64,000 bases of DNA from Uloborus plumipes (Eukaryota > Arthropoda > Arachnida > Araneae > Uloboridae). The position numbers were made by a program, and so were the translations under genes. The first letter of the stretch is position 1. Each line of letters opens with the position of its first letter. The stretch is taken from NCBI GenBank assembly GCA_038373865.1, contig JAXGGA010001035.1, positions 108,529 through 172,528 of the forward strand. Reading direction: 5' to 3'. Positions 1 to 11,015 of the stretch are shown here, one piece after another. Below the pieces are notes generated by a model that had not been told where the DNA came from, made no database searches, and saw nothing but the letters and a program-made list of their open reading frames with translations.

Positions 1-239
1 TAAGGAAGACAATAAGACCAACCGCGTAATTGTACGACGTTAATTAGCTGAGATATTAATTAAAACGTTAATTAAATTCTTTGCACTTTTAAAATTCCAA
101 CCCATTTATTTCTTTCCGTTGCCATTTTAAATTAAAGCGTTAATTAAATTATTGAACTATTTGAAACTCCGTCTGAAGCTTGAACTCCTCAAAAACCGCT
201 GAGCGTAAAGAATCAAACATAATACCATTCGATTCGAAA

Positions 240-775
240 TTTTCTAAGGAAGACAATAAGACCAACCGCGTAATTGTACGACGTTAAAAAGCTGAGATAT
301 TAATTAAAACGTTAATTAAATTCTTTGCACTTTTAAAATTCCAAGACATTTATTTCTTTCAGTTGCCATTTTAAATTAAAGCGTTAATTAAATTATTGCA
401 CTATTTTAAATTCCAAAATTTTATTTCTTACCGTTGCCATTTTAAATTAAAACGTTAATTAAATTATTGAACTATTTAAAATTCCAAGACTGTTATTTCT
501 TACCGTTACCATTTTGAATTAAAACGTTAATTAATTGTTGAACTATTTAAAATTCCAAGACTTTTATTTCTTACCGTTGCCATTTTGAATTAAAACGTTA
601 ATTAAATTATTGAACTATTTAAAATTCCAAGACTTTTATTTCTTTCCGCAGCCATTTTAAATTAAAACGTTAATTAAATTATTGAACTATTTAAAATTCC
701 AAGACATTTATTTCTTACCGTTGCCATTTTAAATTAAAACGTTAATTAAATTATTGAACTGTTTAAAATTAAAGA
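240..775 (+). repeat. AT-rich minisatellite, about 72-bp unit, unit A
   Basis: Imperfect tandem units of about 72 bp each contain CGTTAATTAAATTATTGAAC, a TTAAAATTCCAAGAC block and a TTTCTTACCGTTGCCATTTT block. The TTAATTAA palindrome repeats in nearly every unit. The same array occupies 1580-2370 in unit B. Confidence 0.85.
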
Positions 776-1129
776 GTGTTATTTCTTTCCATTGTCATTT
801 TGAATACGTGTTACAACAAAGTTCTAAGAATTGTTTTTAGTCTAATTATTAATGACTTATATTTTTTTCTCTGGTATACCATTTTGAAAATGTGTTTTTA
901 AATAAAATTGCAATTGCTGTTTTTAGAATGGACTTTTTTTGGCTGCAATCCAAATATTAAAAGAACTTTTTCGTTTAGAATTTTGCAATTAATTTTACAG
1001 GAAGAAAGCGGTTTGTAAATAATTGTTTTTGGTAAGGAATTTTATTTGTTATTAAGGGAGAGTTCTAAGTATGCGCTACTTGACATCGTCTTTCTTTTTG
1101 AGGAAGCATGAGCAAATAATTCGATTGAT

Positions 1130-1420
1130 TCTTTGATGCAGGAAAACTTTTTAGCGAGCCGCTTTAGCGAAGAGTAATTTGTTGGAACTTTCCTTTGCAC
1201 TTTAAAGGAGAGCCGCCTTGGCGGCGAATAGTTTATTGAACTTTCCTCGCTACTGTAAAGGCGAGCCACCTTGACGGCGAATAAGCTGCTTAAACTTTCC
1301 TCATCACTTTAAAGGCGAGTCGCCTTGGTGACGAGTAGTTCGTTGAAACTGTCCTCGCTACTTTAAAGGCGAGCCGCCTTGGCGGCGAGTAGTTTTCTCA
1401 AACTGCCTTCACTACATTAC
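1130..1420 (+). repeat. GC-rich 54-bp minisatellite, unit A
   Basis: Tandem units of about 54 bp carry GGCGAGCCGCCTTGGCGGCG, which is itself partly palindromic (GCCGCC TTGG CGGC). They alternate with a TTTCCTCGCTACTTTAAA spacer. The matching array in unit B is at 2765-3090. Confidence 0.8.
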
Positions 1421-1579
1421 AGCCCGTGCAACGCCGGGCCACGCAGCTAGTTACTACTATTAAAATCTGCCCGCGTCTGTCTGTCCGTCTGAAGATCGAA
1501 CTCCTCAAAAACCCCTGAGAGTAGAGAATCAACCATAGTACCATTCGACTCGAAATTTTCTAAGGAAGACAATAAGACC

Positions 1580-2370
1580 AACCGCGTAATTCTACGACGT
1601 CAATTAGCTGAGATACTAATTTCAACGTTAATTAAATTTTTGCACTTTTTAAAATTCCAAGACATTTATTCCTTTTCGTTGCCATTTTGAATTAAAACTT
1701 TAAAAAAATTTCTTGAACTATTAAAATTTCCAAGACTCTTCTTTCTTGCCGTTGCCATTTTGAGTTAAGACAATAATTAAATTTTTGCACTTTTAAAATT
1801 CCAAGACATTTATTTCTTTCAGTCGCCATTTTAAATTAAAGCGTTAATTAAATTATTGCACTATTTTAAATTCCAAGACTTTTATTTCTTACCGTTGCCA
1901 TTTTAAATTAAAGCGTTAATTAAATTATTGAACTATTTAAAATTCCAGAACATTTATTTCTTACCGTTGCCATTTTGAATTAAAACGTTAACTAAATTAC
2001 TGAACTATTAAAAATTCCAACACATTTATTTCTTACCGTTGCCATTTTAAATTAAAACGTTAATTAAATTATAGAACTATTTAAAATTCCAAGACTTTTA
2101 TTTCTTTCCGTAGCCATTTTAAATTAAAGCGTTAATTAAATTATTGCACTATTTTAAATTCCAAGACTTTTATTTCTTACCGTTGCCATTTTGAATTAAA
2201 ACGTTAATTAAATTATTGAACTATTTAAAATTCCAAGACTTTTATTTCTTTCCGTAGCCATTTTAAATTAAAGTGTTAATTAAATTGTTGAACTACTTAA
2301 AATTCCAAGACATTTATTTCTTACCGTTGCCATTTTAAATTAAAACGTTAATTAAATTATTGAACTGTTT
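1580..2370 (+). repeat. AT-rich minisatellite, about 72-bp unit, unit B
   Basis: About eleven imperfect copies of the unit described at 240-775, again with TTAATTAA in most copies. Confidence 0.85.
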
Positions 2371-2764
2371 AAAATTAAAGAGTGTTATTTCTTTCCATTG
2401 TCATTTTGAATACGTGTTACAACAAAGTTCTAAGAATTGTTTTTAGTCTAATTATTAATGACTTATATTTTTTTCTCTGGTATACCATTTTGAAAATGTG
2501 TTTTTAAATAAAATTGCAATTGCTGTTTTTAGAAGGGACTTTTTTTGGCTGCGATCCAAATATTAAAAGAACTTTTTCGTTTAGAATTTTGCAATTAATT
2601 TTACAGGAAGAAAGCGGTTTGGAAATAATTGTTTTTGGTAAGGAATTTTATTTGTTATTTAGGGAGAGTGCTAAGTATGCGCTACTTGACGTCGTCTTTT
2701 TTTTTTTTTTTTTTTGAGGAAGCATGTGCAAATAATTCGATTGATTCTTTGATGCAGGAAAACT

Positions 2765-3090
2765 TTTTTTCGAGCCGCTTTAGCGGGGAGTAATTTGTTG
2801 GAACTGTCCTTGGTACTTAAAAGGAGAGCCGCCTTGGCGGCGAATAGTTTATTGAAACTTTCCTCGCTACTGTAAAGGCGAGTGACCTTGACGGCGAGTA
2901 AACTGTTTAAATTTTCCTCATTATTTTAAAGGCGAGTCGCCTTGGTGGCGAGTAGTTTGTTGAAACTGTCCTCGTTACTTTAAAGGCGAGCTGCCTTTGC
3001 GGCGAGTAGGTTATTTAAACTTTCCTCACTACTTCAAAGGCGAGCCGCCTTGGCGGCGAGTAGTTTTCTCAAACTGCCTTCACTACTTTA
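2765..3090 (+). repeat. GC-rich 54-bp minisatellite, unit B
   Basis: GGCGAG starts recur at 2931, 2985 and 3039, so the period is 54 bp. Units differ by single-base changes in the GCCGCCTTGGCGGC core. Confidence 0.85.
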
Positions 3091-3121
3091 CAGCCCGTGC
3101 AACGCCGGGCCACGCAGCTAG

Positions 3122-4190
3122 TTTATTAATATTTTTAGTTTATAAGTGATTGGTTATAATTGCTGTATTTAGTATTTTTATTATTATTATAGTACATTTT
3201 ACTTCAAATTGAAGTTAGGTACCTATATTTTTAATAATATCGATATTCACTTGCGCCAACTTATTGTTTTTTCGAGGAAGAAGGGTTGGGGGGCTATAGG
3301 TATCAGTCAGCGTCTTGAAGGGGGTGATGAGCTCAAAAAAGTTGGGAAACACTGGTCTAAGACACGAAGTAACCCAAGGTATGTTCATTGTTTTGTTCAT
3401 GAACAAACCTAAGGTATGTTCATTTCTTCAAACGAACAGATAAAATATACCATTCTTCCTGAGTACCTCCTCGGTAAGTCTTGCTTTTGCGATGCGATAA
3501 ATCTTGTTCCGTGCAGCTGAAACCTTAGACACGCCTCTTTGCATGTCGAAGACTTAAATGACGCCATTTTCACGGAAACTGGGAGGTAGAAGAAGAAGAA
3601 TGTAATCACTTTGAATAATTTATCACTCCAACCGTATATTGAGCAGAAAGCTACAATTTTAACTAAACTACCACTGTACATATATTTCGTTTCGATTATG
3701 TGCTTATTACATGAGAAAGTATTAAAAAAATAACTTTTAAGAGAGGACTATATTCAAGCTGAAAAAATTTTATGATGCAAAAAATGATTAGAGCCCAATC
3801 TTGACATTTTATGAACTTGAATTGCAAGGGTTCAATTGTTTGTTAACTTTTTCTATTAAATTAATTTATCCCGTCTAAATTTTACAATGCTCTAAAAAAA
3901 TTTGCCAGCACGAAACAGATACTCCTATAACTTTCGAATCTATGGGCACATGTATTAGTAAAGCGAAGAAAGAATACCTTTTTGATAATCAAAGTGGTGG
4001 AGGACAATCTTTTAATAGATATTCTTTAATTTTATAAAAACAGTGTATCGTGAAACAAAACATTATATCGATTGAAAAGAATGTTAAATTAAATTTTTGG
4101 TTTAATTCCGGTTACGATCCCGATACCCTACCAATCAGGGCTACCCGGTATAAGGTGGTTGTATACCATCCCGATCATAGTAGCCAATTA
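3122..4190. other. AT-rich spacer with one hAT-like end
   Basis: No gene is supported. The motif AAAAAAGTTGGGAAACACTG, ending at 3354, resembles the 3' terminus of many hAT elements, but I see no matching left end or 8-bp duplication, so it is at most a relic. A 90-codon minus frame (3409-3681) has no recognisable domain. Confidence 0.5.
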
Positions 4191-4193
4191 TGG

Positions 4194-4405
4194 ACATGGC
4201 AACAACTGCTATACCGGACATCTTAGTGGCCAGAGGAGTCTGACCGGATGAAGAAACTCCGTGTTCGAAACCCGGTTAGGGCATGGATGCACTTTCTCGC
4301 TCCTGTCCTTGTCCTTTCTCTGTGTGAATGAGTGTGTTGTGAATGGCTGCCTACCCTATGAATGGTTCTTATAGCATGTGTATTGAGCTAAATCGGACTT
4401 CCACC
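4194..4405 (+). mobile_element. SINE-A copy, 3' part interrupted
   Basis: tRNA-derived SINE on the plus strand. The head has the A-box-like TCTTAGTGGCCAGAG and the B-box-like GTTCGAAACCC near 4263. The family body follows (TCCTGTCCTTGTCCTTTCTC, CCTACCCTATGAATGG). Sequence similarity to the other copies stops where the TTAA element begins at 4406. Confidence 0.7.
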
Positions 4406-4409
4406 TTAA

Positions 4410-4903
4410 CCGCTTGCCTGATTATCCCGAGTTATCTCGGGCTCGTATGAGTTGAAAGTAATTATTATCCCGAGAAAACTCGGGTGAAACTAATTGACTT
4501 TACGCCTATAAATAATTAAAAAATCCAATTTGAAACCTACATATTTTATTTGAAGGGCCAGGGGGAAAAAAGATGAAAGTAACCAAAAAGAGATTTCGAG
4601 AAAAACGAAGAACAAAGTTTGATTTCTCGTAACTCCCTGTGTAGTTAATACAGTCTTCATGCACATTTCGGTCGCTTCTCGTCTTTTTTCCCCCTTGTTG
4701 TTCCACCGGATGATACTAGTCCTTCATAGCCCCTAGATAGCGACAAAATCTAAAAATTATCGAAAAAGTGACTTTCATCTTTTTTCCCCTGGCCCTTCAT
4801 TTGTATTGCTTCATTTTCTTGTATTTCAAAATTAAATTTAAAAAAAAATGTGTTTTTTTTTTTTTTTGCAATTTTTTCCAAAAAAAGTTCGTAAGGGAAG
4901 TGG
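4410..4903. mobile_element. piggyBac-like TTAA element, double-hairpin type
   Basis: TTAA lies on both sides (4406-4409 and 4904-4907). The short terminal repeats are CCGCTTGCC and its inverted relative GGGAAGTGG. At the left end only, two hairpins follow: CCCGAG TTAT CTCGGG at 4426-4441 and CCCGAG AAAA CTCGGG at 4469-4484, starting 43 bp apart. The element is non-autonomous at 494 bp and contains a nested foldback (4552-4798). The piggyBac assignment follows from TTAA and the roughly 13-bp end. Confidence 0.6.
4552..4798. mobile_element. Foldback MITE nested in the TTAA element
   Basis: The inverted repeats are about 29 bp (GAAGGGCCAGGGG followed by an A-rich stretch and GATGAAAGT, mirrored at the right end). 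ATTT is duplicated at 4548-4551 and 4799-4802. Length is 247 bp and there is no coding. The class is uncertain. Confidence 0.6.
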
Positions 4904-5039
4904 TTAATGGTGTTCGTGAAAACGGAAGCCGTACCTATTCCGCCTTAAATCGGGTAGCTGTGTCAAATCGGGCTCTAGTACCCAAGTGGTTTTTGCAACA
5001 ACTATAGTCTGTTTTAAAAATGCTTTTAAATTTTTATAT

Positions 5040-5130
5040 GCTTTATGGGTTATCACTGTTTGGCGCAGTATAGCCTATGAAAGCTCTTGTACCAGTAAAC
5101 CCAAAGTAACCAACCAACTAACCAACCAAC
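5040..5130 (+). repeat. Short interspersed repeat tail with CCAAC repeats
   Basis: GGCGCAGTATAGCCTATGAA followed by a string of AACCAACCAAC resembles, in reverse, the segment at 14660-14770 (AACCAATCAACC, GCACAGTACAGCC). The two are probably tails of the same retroposon family. Confidence 0.4.
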
Positions 5131-5223
5131 GACTATAGTTGGTGCCAACTTAATGTGGCAGTATTCTGAAAGCCCTACAAAGTCCTATTCACAGACGCTG
5201 TCAGGTTAAGTTTGCCCCAACTA

Positions 5224-5907
5224 CAGTCGAGTCTCCATATAACGAAGTCGCAAGGGACCATTGAAAAGGTTCGTTATATAGAAACTTCGCTATAAAGAAA
5301 ATAGAAAATTTCTATGCTTAATTTTTCAATTGGGACTATACATGTGTAAGTAGTACATTAGGTTAATTTTCACTTTACTATTTTTGGAATAAATGCATTT
5401 TAGCAAGAAATAAATACTGTGCATATTTTGAAAATATAAATGTAACGCAGTTATTGAATTAAGAAATAAAACTAATTAAATTAATTTATTAACCTATTAA
5501 ATTGTATCAGGAATGCTACTCTCATCTGTAGTATAATTGGTGAATTTTTGCAAATTTTTACATTAATAAATTAAAAGAATTAAACCTGAACTTGGTCGAC
5601 GACACTAGTTTTACTTTGAAAATAGTCCGTGATTTTTTGCTGCACTTTGGAAACACTTCGCTCATAAAATTCTTCACATGTGTGAAGTAAGCCTTCACAA
5701 AAGCAGTAGAAGAAAGACTTCTATCTTCCAGAACAATGATACTTTCTCCCATAAAAACTTCGCAATAGAGAAATAGGGCCATTTGATATTCGTTAAAGGG
5801 AGACAAATTTACATGCTTTTTTACTGAAACTTTCTGTGTCACAGAACATGCTTCGTTATATAGAGAACTTCGCTAAATAGAGTGTTCGCTATATGGAGAC
5901 TCGACTC
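5224..5907. mobile_element. pogo/Tigger-like non-autonomous element
   Basis: TA flanks CAGTCGAGTCTCCATATAAC on the left and its inverted partner (TATATGGAGACTCGACT) on the right. TA with a CAG start and TATAACGAA-type subterminal repeats is characteristic of Tigger-like elements. It is 684 bp long. A 94-codon minus frame inside has no recognisable transposase motif. Confidence 0.75.
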
Positions 5908-5974
5908 TAGAAAGAGCTCATTATACAAAATGTGGTTAACCATGGAAAACTTTTATTCTAGTTTCAAAATTACA

Positions 5975-6350
5975 TTACACTAAAAAATGAACTGTTGATT
6001 TTACAGTACAATACTGGCAGCCGAGGTTCCAATTTAAAACTGCAAAATGCATTGTGATAAACCGTAAAACTAGCAATTTTACAGTTTCTTACTGTAAAGT
6101 TAGAAATTTTAGTTTATTGCTGTAAACTTTAGCAATATTATACTGTAAAAACAACAGTATAATAGTGGCAGCCGAGGTTCCAGTTTAAAACTGTAAAATT
6201 CACGGTAATAAACTAAAATTAGCAATTTTACAGTTTAGTGCTGCAAAATTTGTTATTTTTACAGTTACTATAAAATTAGAAATGTTACAGTTTATTACTA
6301 TAAAATTAGCGGTATTATACTGTAAAAACATTTATTTTGTACAGTGTACA
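5975..6350. repeat. ACTGTAAAA-rich inverted and tandem repeat
   Basis: Two diverged units both contain GGCAGCCGAGGTTCCA followed by TTTAAAACTG. Many TTTACAGT/ACTGTAAA inverted motifs surround them. The outer ends (TACACTAAAAAATGAA and GTACAGTGTA) are weakly inverted, so this may be a MITE. Confidence 0.5.
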
Positions 6351-6391
6351 TAACTAAACAACAAATGAACCTACGAAAAACATTCATTGTT

Positions 6392-6619
6392 TTACCAACG
6401 AGTCCCAATCATAACATCCAAGACTAAAGCCAAGCGCTCATTTAAATCCCTCCCGCTCTGTAGTGCCAACTTCTTCAGATATTTGTCTACCGTAACATCT
6501 TCGATTCCCTGATGCACTTCAAACGAATATTTCTCGCATTTAATATTTATCATTACTGCTTTTACAACCCTCCGACGACAAAAAAATATATATTCCACCC
6601 CAATTATCCGATTCGACAT
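6392..6619 (-). other. 75-codon open frame of uncertain status
   Basis: The C-terminal 50 residues, ending QSGRDLNERLALVLDVMIGT, look more like a real amphipathic protein than the surrounding chance frames and are not low complexity. On the minus strand a pyrimidine-rich stretch and an AG precede this part. The stop lies in TTGGTAA, so the end could also be a splice donor. I recognise no family. A single exon of a gene or an old transposon relic are both possible; a chance frame is the most likely alternative. Confidence 0.15.
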
Positions 6620-6915
6620 TGTTAATCTCGTTTGAAATTATGTTACAGATAGTTTCCATCAGCAAGATCTCGCAGGAGGCTGAAGAGGCGGCCTTATTAA
6701 AGCAAGGCTCCCGAAAGGGTCTGTCACCATCTTTGAGAGCAGGAGCTTTTGCTCTTGTTTTTCTCTTTCCCAGCTTTTGCGACTAAATCTCACATCTGAG
6801 GGATAGGAGTTTCATCTGGCTAATGAGTCTTTAGATGTTTTGTTAGGATTTTTTTATCAAATTACTCTGAGTTTTCAGTCTGGTATTCTTTGCGGTACGG
6901 GTAAAATTTATTTTA

Positions 6916-7201
6916 TTTTTTTTTTTTTTTGTCGTGTGCCAGCCAGGCTGGCAATATGGGGTGCCCTGCTTCACTTTTCCAACTGTACCGTTATTTGGTG
7001 TGAAGTCCGACTTCCACAGTACACGCACGCCATAGGTACCCGTTTATAGGGTAGGCAACCTTTCACAACAACAATACATTCATTCAAGGAAAGGACAAGG
7101 ACAGGAGAGAGAAAGCACATCCATGCCAAGCCGGGACTCGAACCGGGGGCCACACCATCCATGGCAGACTACTCTGACCACTAGACAAGGTGGCCGGCGT
7201 G
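6916..7201 (-). mobile_element. SINE-A copy with A-tail and target duplication
   Basis: On the minus strand the order is head (GTCTAGTGGTCAGAG A box; GGTTCGAGTCCCGG B box), body (CTCTCCTGTCCTTGTCC, CCTACCCTATAAACGGG), tail (GCCAGCCTGGCTGGCACACG) and poly(A). AAATTTATTTTA is duplicated at 6904-6915 and 7202-7213, which indicates LINE-type target-primed insertion. This is the best complete copy of the family in the window. Confidence 0.88.
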
Positions 7202-7489
7202 AAATTTATTTTACACAGGTTAAGACGCATTAGTACTGTCTGATCGTCTTGGGTAAAACCTTCCGCGTATTTGCGCATGCGTCAGGTCTTCTCTGATCGT
7301 ACCAAAATAGGGGTGATAGGTAAGATAACAATAAGGGGAAGAATAATAAGAAGCATTTTGAGCCGTACCAAACAACGTAGAACGATGCTAATTTCAAATA
7401 CATAGTTTAGTTGGATGTGTCAAAAAAATTGCAAAAATGCAAGTTTTAAATTGAAAACTTCGGAAAGTTCCCACTCACAACTCATCACC

Positions 7490-7665
7490 CAGGCCCGTCA
7501 TTTAGGGGGGCCGGGGGGGGGGTCAATTGCCCCCCCTCCCTTGGCTTTGAGAAATCAATGTATTTACATATAAGTGGGCGTGTTTTTTGCTGTTTTCCGA
7601 TCAAATTGCATTGTGTTTTCACCCTTTGCCCCCCCCCCCTGGAAAAACTTGAAATGACGTCCCTG
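7490..7665. mobile_element. hAT MITE, TSD TCATCACC
   Basis: The ends are CAGGCCCGTCATTT and, inverted, CAGGGACGTCATTTC. The 8-bp duplication TCATCACC lies at 7482-7489 and 7666-7673. Both subterminal regions are C/G runs (around 7511-7545 and 7629-7640). It is 176 bp long with no coding capacity. Confidence 0.88.
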
Positions 7666-7673
7666 TCATCACC

Positions 7674-8138
7674 CCTTTTTTAAGTGAAATGGTTCGCGAA
7701 AGGCAGGCGTGGCTTTCACGGTACTGGAATATCTACATTCGTGTACTCCTCTTTAGATGCAAGTTTATATTTCCGTTCTCTCATAGTCTTTCGATATCTT
7801 AAATCTACTATAAGAAGATTTTTTTGACACTATTTGTGGCACAAATAAAACCTATTTTCCATAAGTTAAGAGGCACTGGTGCATCAGAACTGACAAGTAT
7901 ACATTTTCAAACTCCTATTTAGAGATAAGTCTGTTTCTACATTCTCACTTGGTCATTGGATTCCCTAAATCTACCATTGCCAAATTTTAAGTTAGTAAAT
8001 TTTTAGTTTTTAAATCGGCATTTGGGCAAATGCAATTGTTCCTGTAATTGTAAAATTCAAGAATTTTAAGATTTTTAATTTTACACAATTATGTATTTCA
8101 GTTTAATGAATCAAATTTTTTCGAACTTTCTGTATATA
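7674..8138. other. Unique AT-rich spacer
   Basis: No gene, repeat pair or RNA is recognised here. Confidence 0.6.
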
Positions 8139-8252
8139 CAGTAAAATTCCGTTGCGAAGAACTTTAAAAAACTGATGAGAACGGTACTAAAAATTTATTT
8201 CGCTGTAACGGATATTTGTTGTATTGGTATTCGTTGTTATGGGATTTCGCTG
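8139..8252. mobile_element. Very short Tigger-like MITE
   Basis: TA flanks CAGTAAAATTCCGTTG on the left and an inverted, diverged partner (GGGATTTCGCTG) on the right. At 114 bp it can only be a miniature element. Confidence 0.5.
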
Positions 8253-9480
8253 TATTAAAAAATGTAACTTTATATGCACGAAACGTTACACCAGCAACAC
8301 CTACAAATTGGTATTTTTTAAATACAAGTTTTTTTAATAGAAATATGACACTTAATATTAAGATGCATTATAGTTATATATTCAAATATAAAAAATTAAA
8401 AGCCAAATATTCAAAATTCCCGAGTTAAAACGAAAATATATCTTAAAAATGTTACACTCGCAACAACTTATTGAGAGTAGAATTTTTTGGTATTTTTTTA
8501 AAAGAGAATTTCCGAACAATGAAATATCTAAGACCAAGCAATTTTACTGATCAGCTTTACTGTTGACAAATACGTTAATCTTAGCAACAATTTAGTAATA
8601 TGTTGCCTTTCTAGTTACAAATCTTTTGAAATTTCATCAAGAAAATAGCTAAGAAAAATCTTCATAATCAAAAATGTTCTTCGTAAACCATTTATTTTAG
8701 ACATCTTACATTTAACAATGTAAAATAACAAATTTGTAAAAAAAAAAACCTACATAAAATATCCGAATAAATATATCTCGAACCAATTAAATCCATGCAT
8801 TTAAAACCACCTGCATACTGCTAATAGTCTCAATGTTTCATTACATTTTCTTATTTCAAAACTTCACTACAAAGCACCGCTCCAAAATATGAAAATTACA
8901 TCTCAGAAACAAATCTCCTACTTTTAATTAATGTCTTAATATTCCTCTTTACAAAGGGAAAGAAAATATTAAATTTTAAAAGATGAACCCATAACGGAGA
9001 GAGATATTTAATTAATATGAAAATAACTGATTCCTACTTGTATTTTTAACGCGCGGGAAGGATTACCACATTTTGAATTGCCTTCGCACTTTTGCAACGA
9101 GCAGAAATGCCTCGGTCTTTTAAATCATTCGGGGCGTCATCATTAAAAGAGAAGATTTGAATAATTCCGGCGTGGTTGGGACCATTAAGGGATTTGCCAA
9201 GGCGCCTGGATCCGGAATATTTAGTTAGGGATTTCTGAGTACACGCTTCGAATTCTAACAGCTCTAAGAAAATCTCTTTGCATAGAACAAGGGCTATCTG
9301 CAAATTGAATACCTTTGGCGGATTCTATGGCTGACCTTGCAATTGTATTCACGACACAGTGAAGAAGCAATATCTAATAGATTTTTTTAAAGCCACGCTA
9401 ACTCAACGAACCGTTGAATTTCACTAAAAGTATGTTACTCATTTATTTTTAGGTCATTGCCTTCCCCAATTTCTTATGTA
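8253..9480. other. Unique AT-rich spacer
   Basis: Nothing is convincingly recognised. An 85-codon minus frame at 9046-9303 lies in a slightly more GC-rich patch but shows no known domain. Confidence 0.5.
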
Positions 9481-9489
9481 ATTATTTTC

Positions 9490-9840
9490 AACCAATAATG
9501 ATCGGGCATGTGTTCCTCCTAAAATTGCTGTTGCCATTTTATTTTCAAAAGTAGTATTACAAAATAAATTTTATAATGCAGCAACAATTCTTGTTGCCAC
9601 GAAAATTGAATAAACGTGATTAATTTAGTAATAGTAAAATGTTCAAAACTAAAATTTCTTATGCTGTTACTCTCATCTGATAATGTTTCGGCATGGTGTT
9701 CTTACTTAAAATTGATGTTGATTTATATTTTTTTTTAAGTAGTATTACAAAATGAAATTGAATGCAGCAACGGCTTTCATTGTCACGAAAATTAAATAAG
9801 TGTGACTAATTAAGTAATAGTAAAATGAGCAAGACTAAAA
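9490..9840 (+). repeat. Diverged tandem duplication, about 170-bp unit
   Basis: Two copies share GTAGTATTACAAAAT, AATGCAGCAAC, CACGAAAATT and AGTAATAGTAAAATG in the same order (9490-9655 and 9677-9840). Divergence is substantial, so the duplication is old. Confidence 0.7.
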
Positions 9841-10339
9841 GATATTCAGCAACTACGTATAGTTGGGGCAAACATAACCTTGCAAAACGTTATAATTGTC
9901 GAGATATAATAAAGTAGTGGATTGTGTGTGAAGGCGATGCTTGAGTATTAAGCAACACCTTGCCTCCTCTAAGTCAGTTTACAGCTTGTTAGTAAAATAT
10001 ATTTCATGTAACTTTTGCAAACCCCCCCCCCCCCCCCGCCGTACACACACAGCTGAAATTGTGAAAAATAACTCACACTAAAACGGACAGATTCGTTCTC
10101 TAATAACAAAAAAATAGTCAGATTATTCGAAAACAACTACTGTTTTAAGGAGTTAAACAAATTGTATATATTTAAAGTCATTTCAGCCACAACCCCTTAA
10201 GTTCGAGTTTATCAAGAAACTTCCTTTATTATTTGTAAGATAGTGATAGCAAGCAATAGGGCTAAATATTGAAACCAGTACATTATAATTTGAAACAAAC
10301 TATTAGCAATAATCTGAATTGGAAAAATTGTAAAAATGT

Positions 10340-11003
10340 GGTTGTTGTTGCTGTCTTGCCAGCTAGGCTGGCAATTTGTGGTGCGCCGCTTCACTTTTCC
10401 AACTGTATTACACTGTTAAAAATTCAGGAAGCTTTTATGATAAATGTTACTGTAAAATGTAGCGTTTGCCGTACATAATTTTTTTACAGTAATTTGTACC
10501 GATAAAAAAATTGCGATTGCAGCGCCAATTGATCACCACCTGACTTACTGCGAGATGCAGATGACACCCTATTTCTGCTCTCCTGATGTGTCACATCTGG
10601 TACGGTGGATAGTAAAGCAGTGTGAAAAATTGGGTCCCGGGTTCGATTCTTGTCGTTCGTATCTCTCGCATTTAATTCTCGTTTTCTCTTCCGCAAAATT
10701 TTACAGTAAAAAAAAATTCACGGTAAAAGTTACTGACAACATGGATGCCAGTAACTTTTACCGTAAAATTTCAGGAAATTTTTTAACAGTATCATTTGGT
10801 GTGAATTCCGTCTTTTACATTACACATAAGCCATAAGGACCCGTTTATAGGGTAGGCAAATATTTAGAGCATAACAACAGATTCATACAGAGAAAGGACT
10901 AAGACAGGAGAGAGAAAGTGCACACATCAATGCCCGAGCTGGAGTTCGAGTCCGGAAGCTCCCGATTAGCGTCAGACTTCTCTGATTACTAGACAAGGTG
11001 GCT
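10340..11003 (-). mobile_element. SINE-A copy split by a TIR element
   Basis: The SINE tail (GCCAGCTAGGCTGGCAATTTG) and body lie at 10340-10410 and its body and head at 10792-11003 (CGTTTATAGGGTAGGCAAAT; GAGTTCGAGTCC B box). The CACTGTT element at 10411-10791 separates the two parts. Confidence 0.8.
10411..10791. mobile_element. CACTGTT TIR element with tRNA-like segment, copy 1
   Basis: The ends are CACTGTTAAAAATTCAGGAA and, inverted, near-identical TTCAGGAAATTTTTTAACAG. The interior has a hairpin built on GTAAAAGTTACTG (about 10720-10770) and a tRNA-like stretch: GGTACGGTGGATAGTAAAGC, then the B-box-like GGGTTCGATTC about 40 bp on. It is inserted in a SINE-A. The second copy (11541-12565) is inverted relative to this one and holds a further insertion. 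Confidence 0.75.
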
Positions 11004-11015
11004 TTCTGTACAAAT

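Larger units (their letters stand above)
1..1450 (+). mobile_element. Helitron-like unit A, cut by the window start
   Basis: This is the older or partial unit of a head-to-tail pair. It ends in a short GC hairpin (GCCCG...CGGGC) followed seven bases later by CTAG at 1447-1450, then T, which is the arrangement of a Helitron 3' end. The head sequence near 173-300 (GAACTCCTCAAAAACC, then GGAAGACAATAAGACCAACC) recurs at 1500-1590 in unit B, and a second partial head lies at 1-60. No Rep/helicase coding sequence is present, so it would be non-autonomous. The Helitron call is inferred from the 3' end. Confidence 0.5.
1451..3121 (+). mobile_element. Helitron-like unit B, complete between two CTAG ends
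   Basis: The unit begins directly after the CTAG of unit A with TTACTACTATTAAAATCTGC and a CTGTCTGTCCGTCTG tract. It ends with the same GC hairpin and CTAG at 3118-3121 before TTTATTAA. It holds an AT-rich array (1580-2370), a middle block with TACAACAAAGTTCTAAG (2405-2760) and a GC-rich array (2765-3090). At 1671 bp it has no recognisable protein. Direct abutment of two units without a target duplication fits Helitron behaviour. A satellite-bearing element of another class remains possible. Confidence 0.5.

Noticed and set aside
240..2370. TTAATTAA-rich arrays as a replication origin
   Set aside because: The motif repeats because it is part of a minisatellite unit. No independent evidence for an origin exists.
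3338..3354. hAT terminus AAAAAAGTTGGGAAACACTG as a full element
   Set aside because: No matching left end or 8-bp duplication was found, so only a relic is noted.
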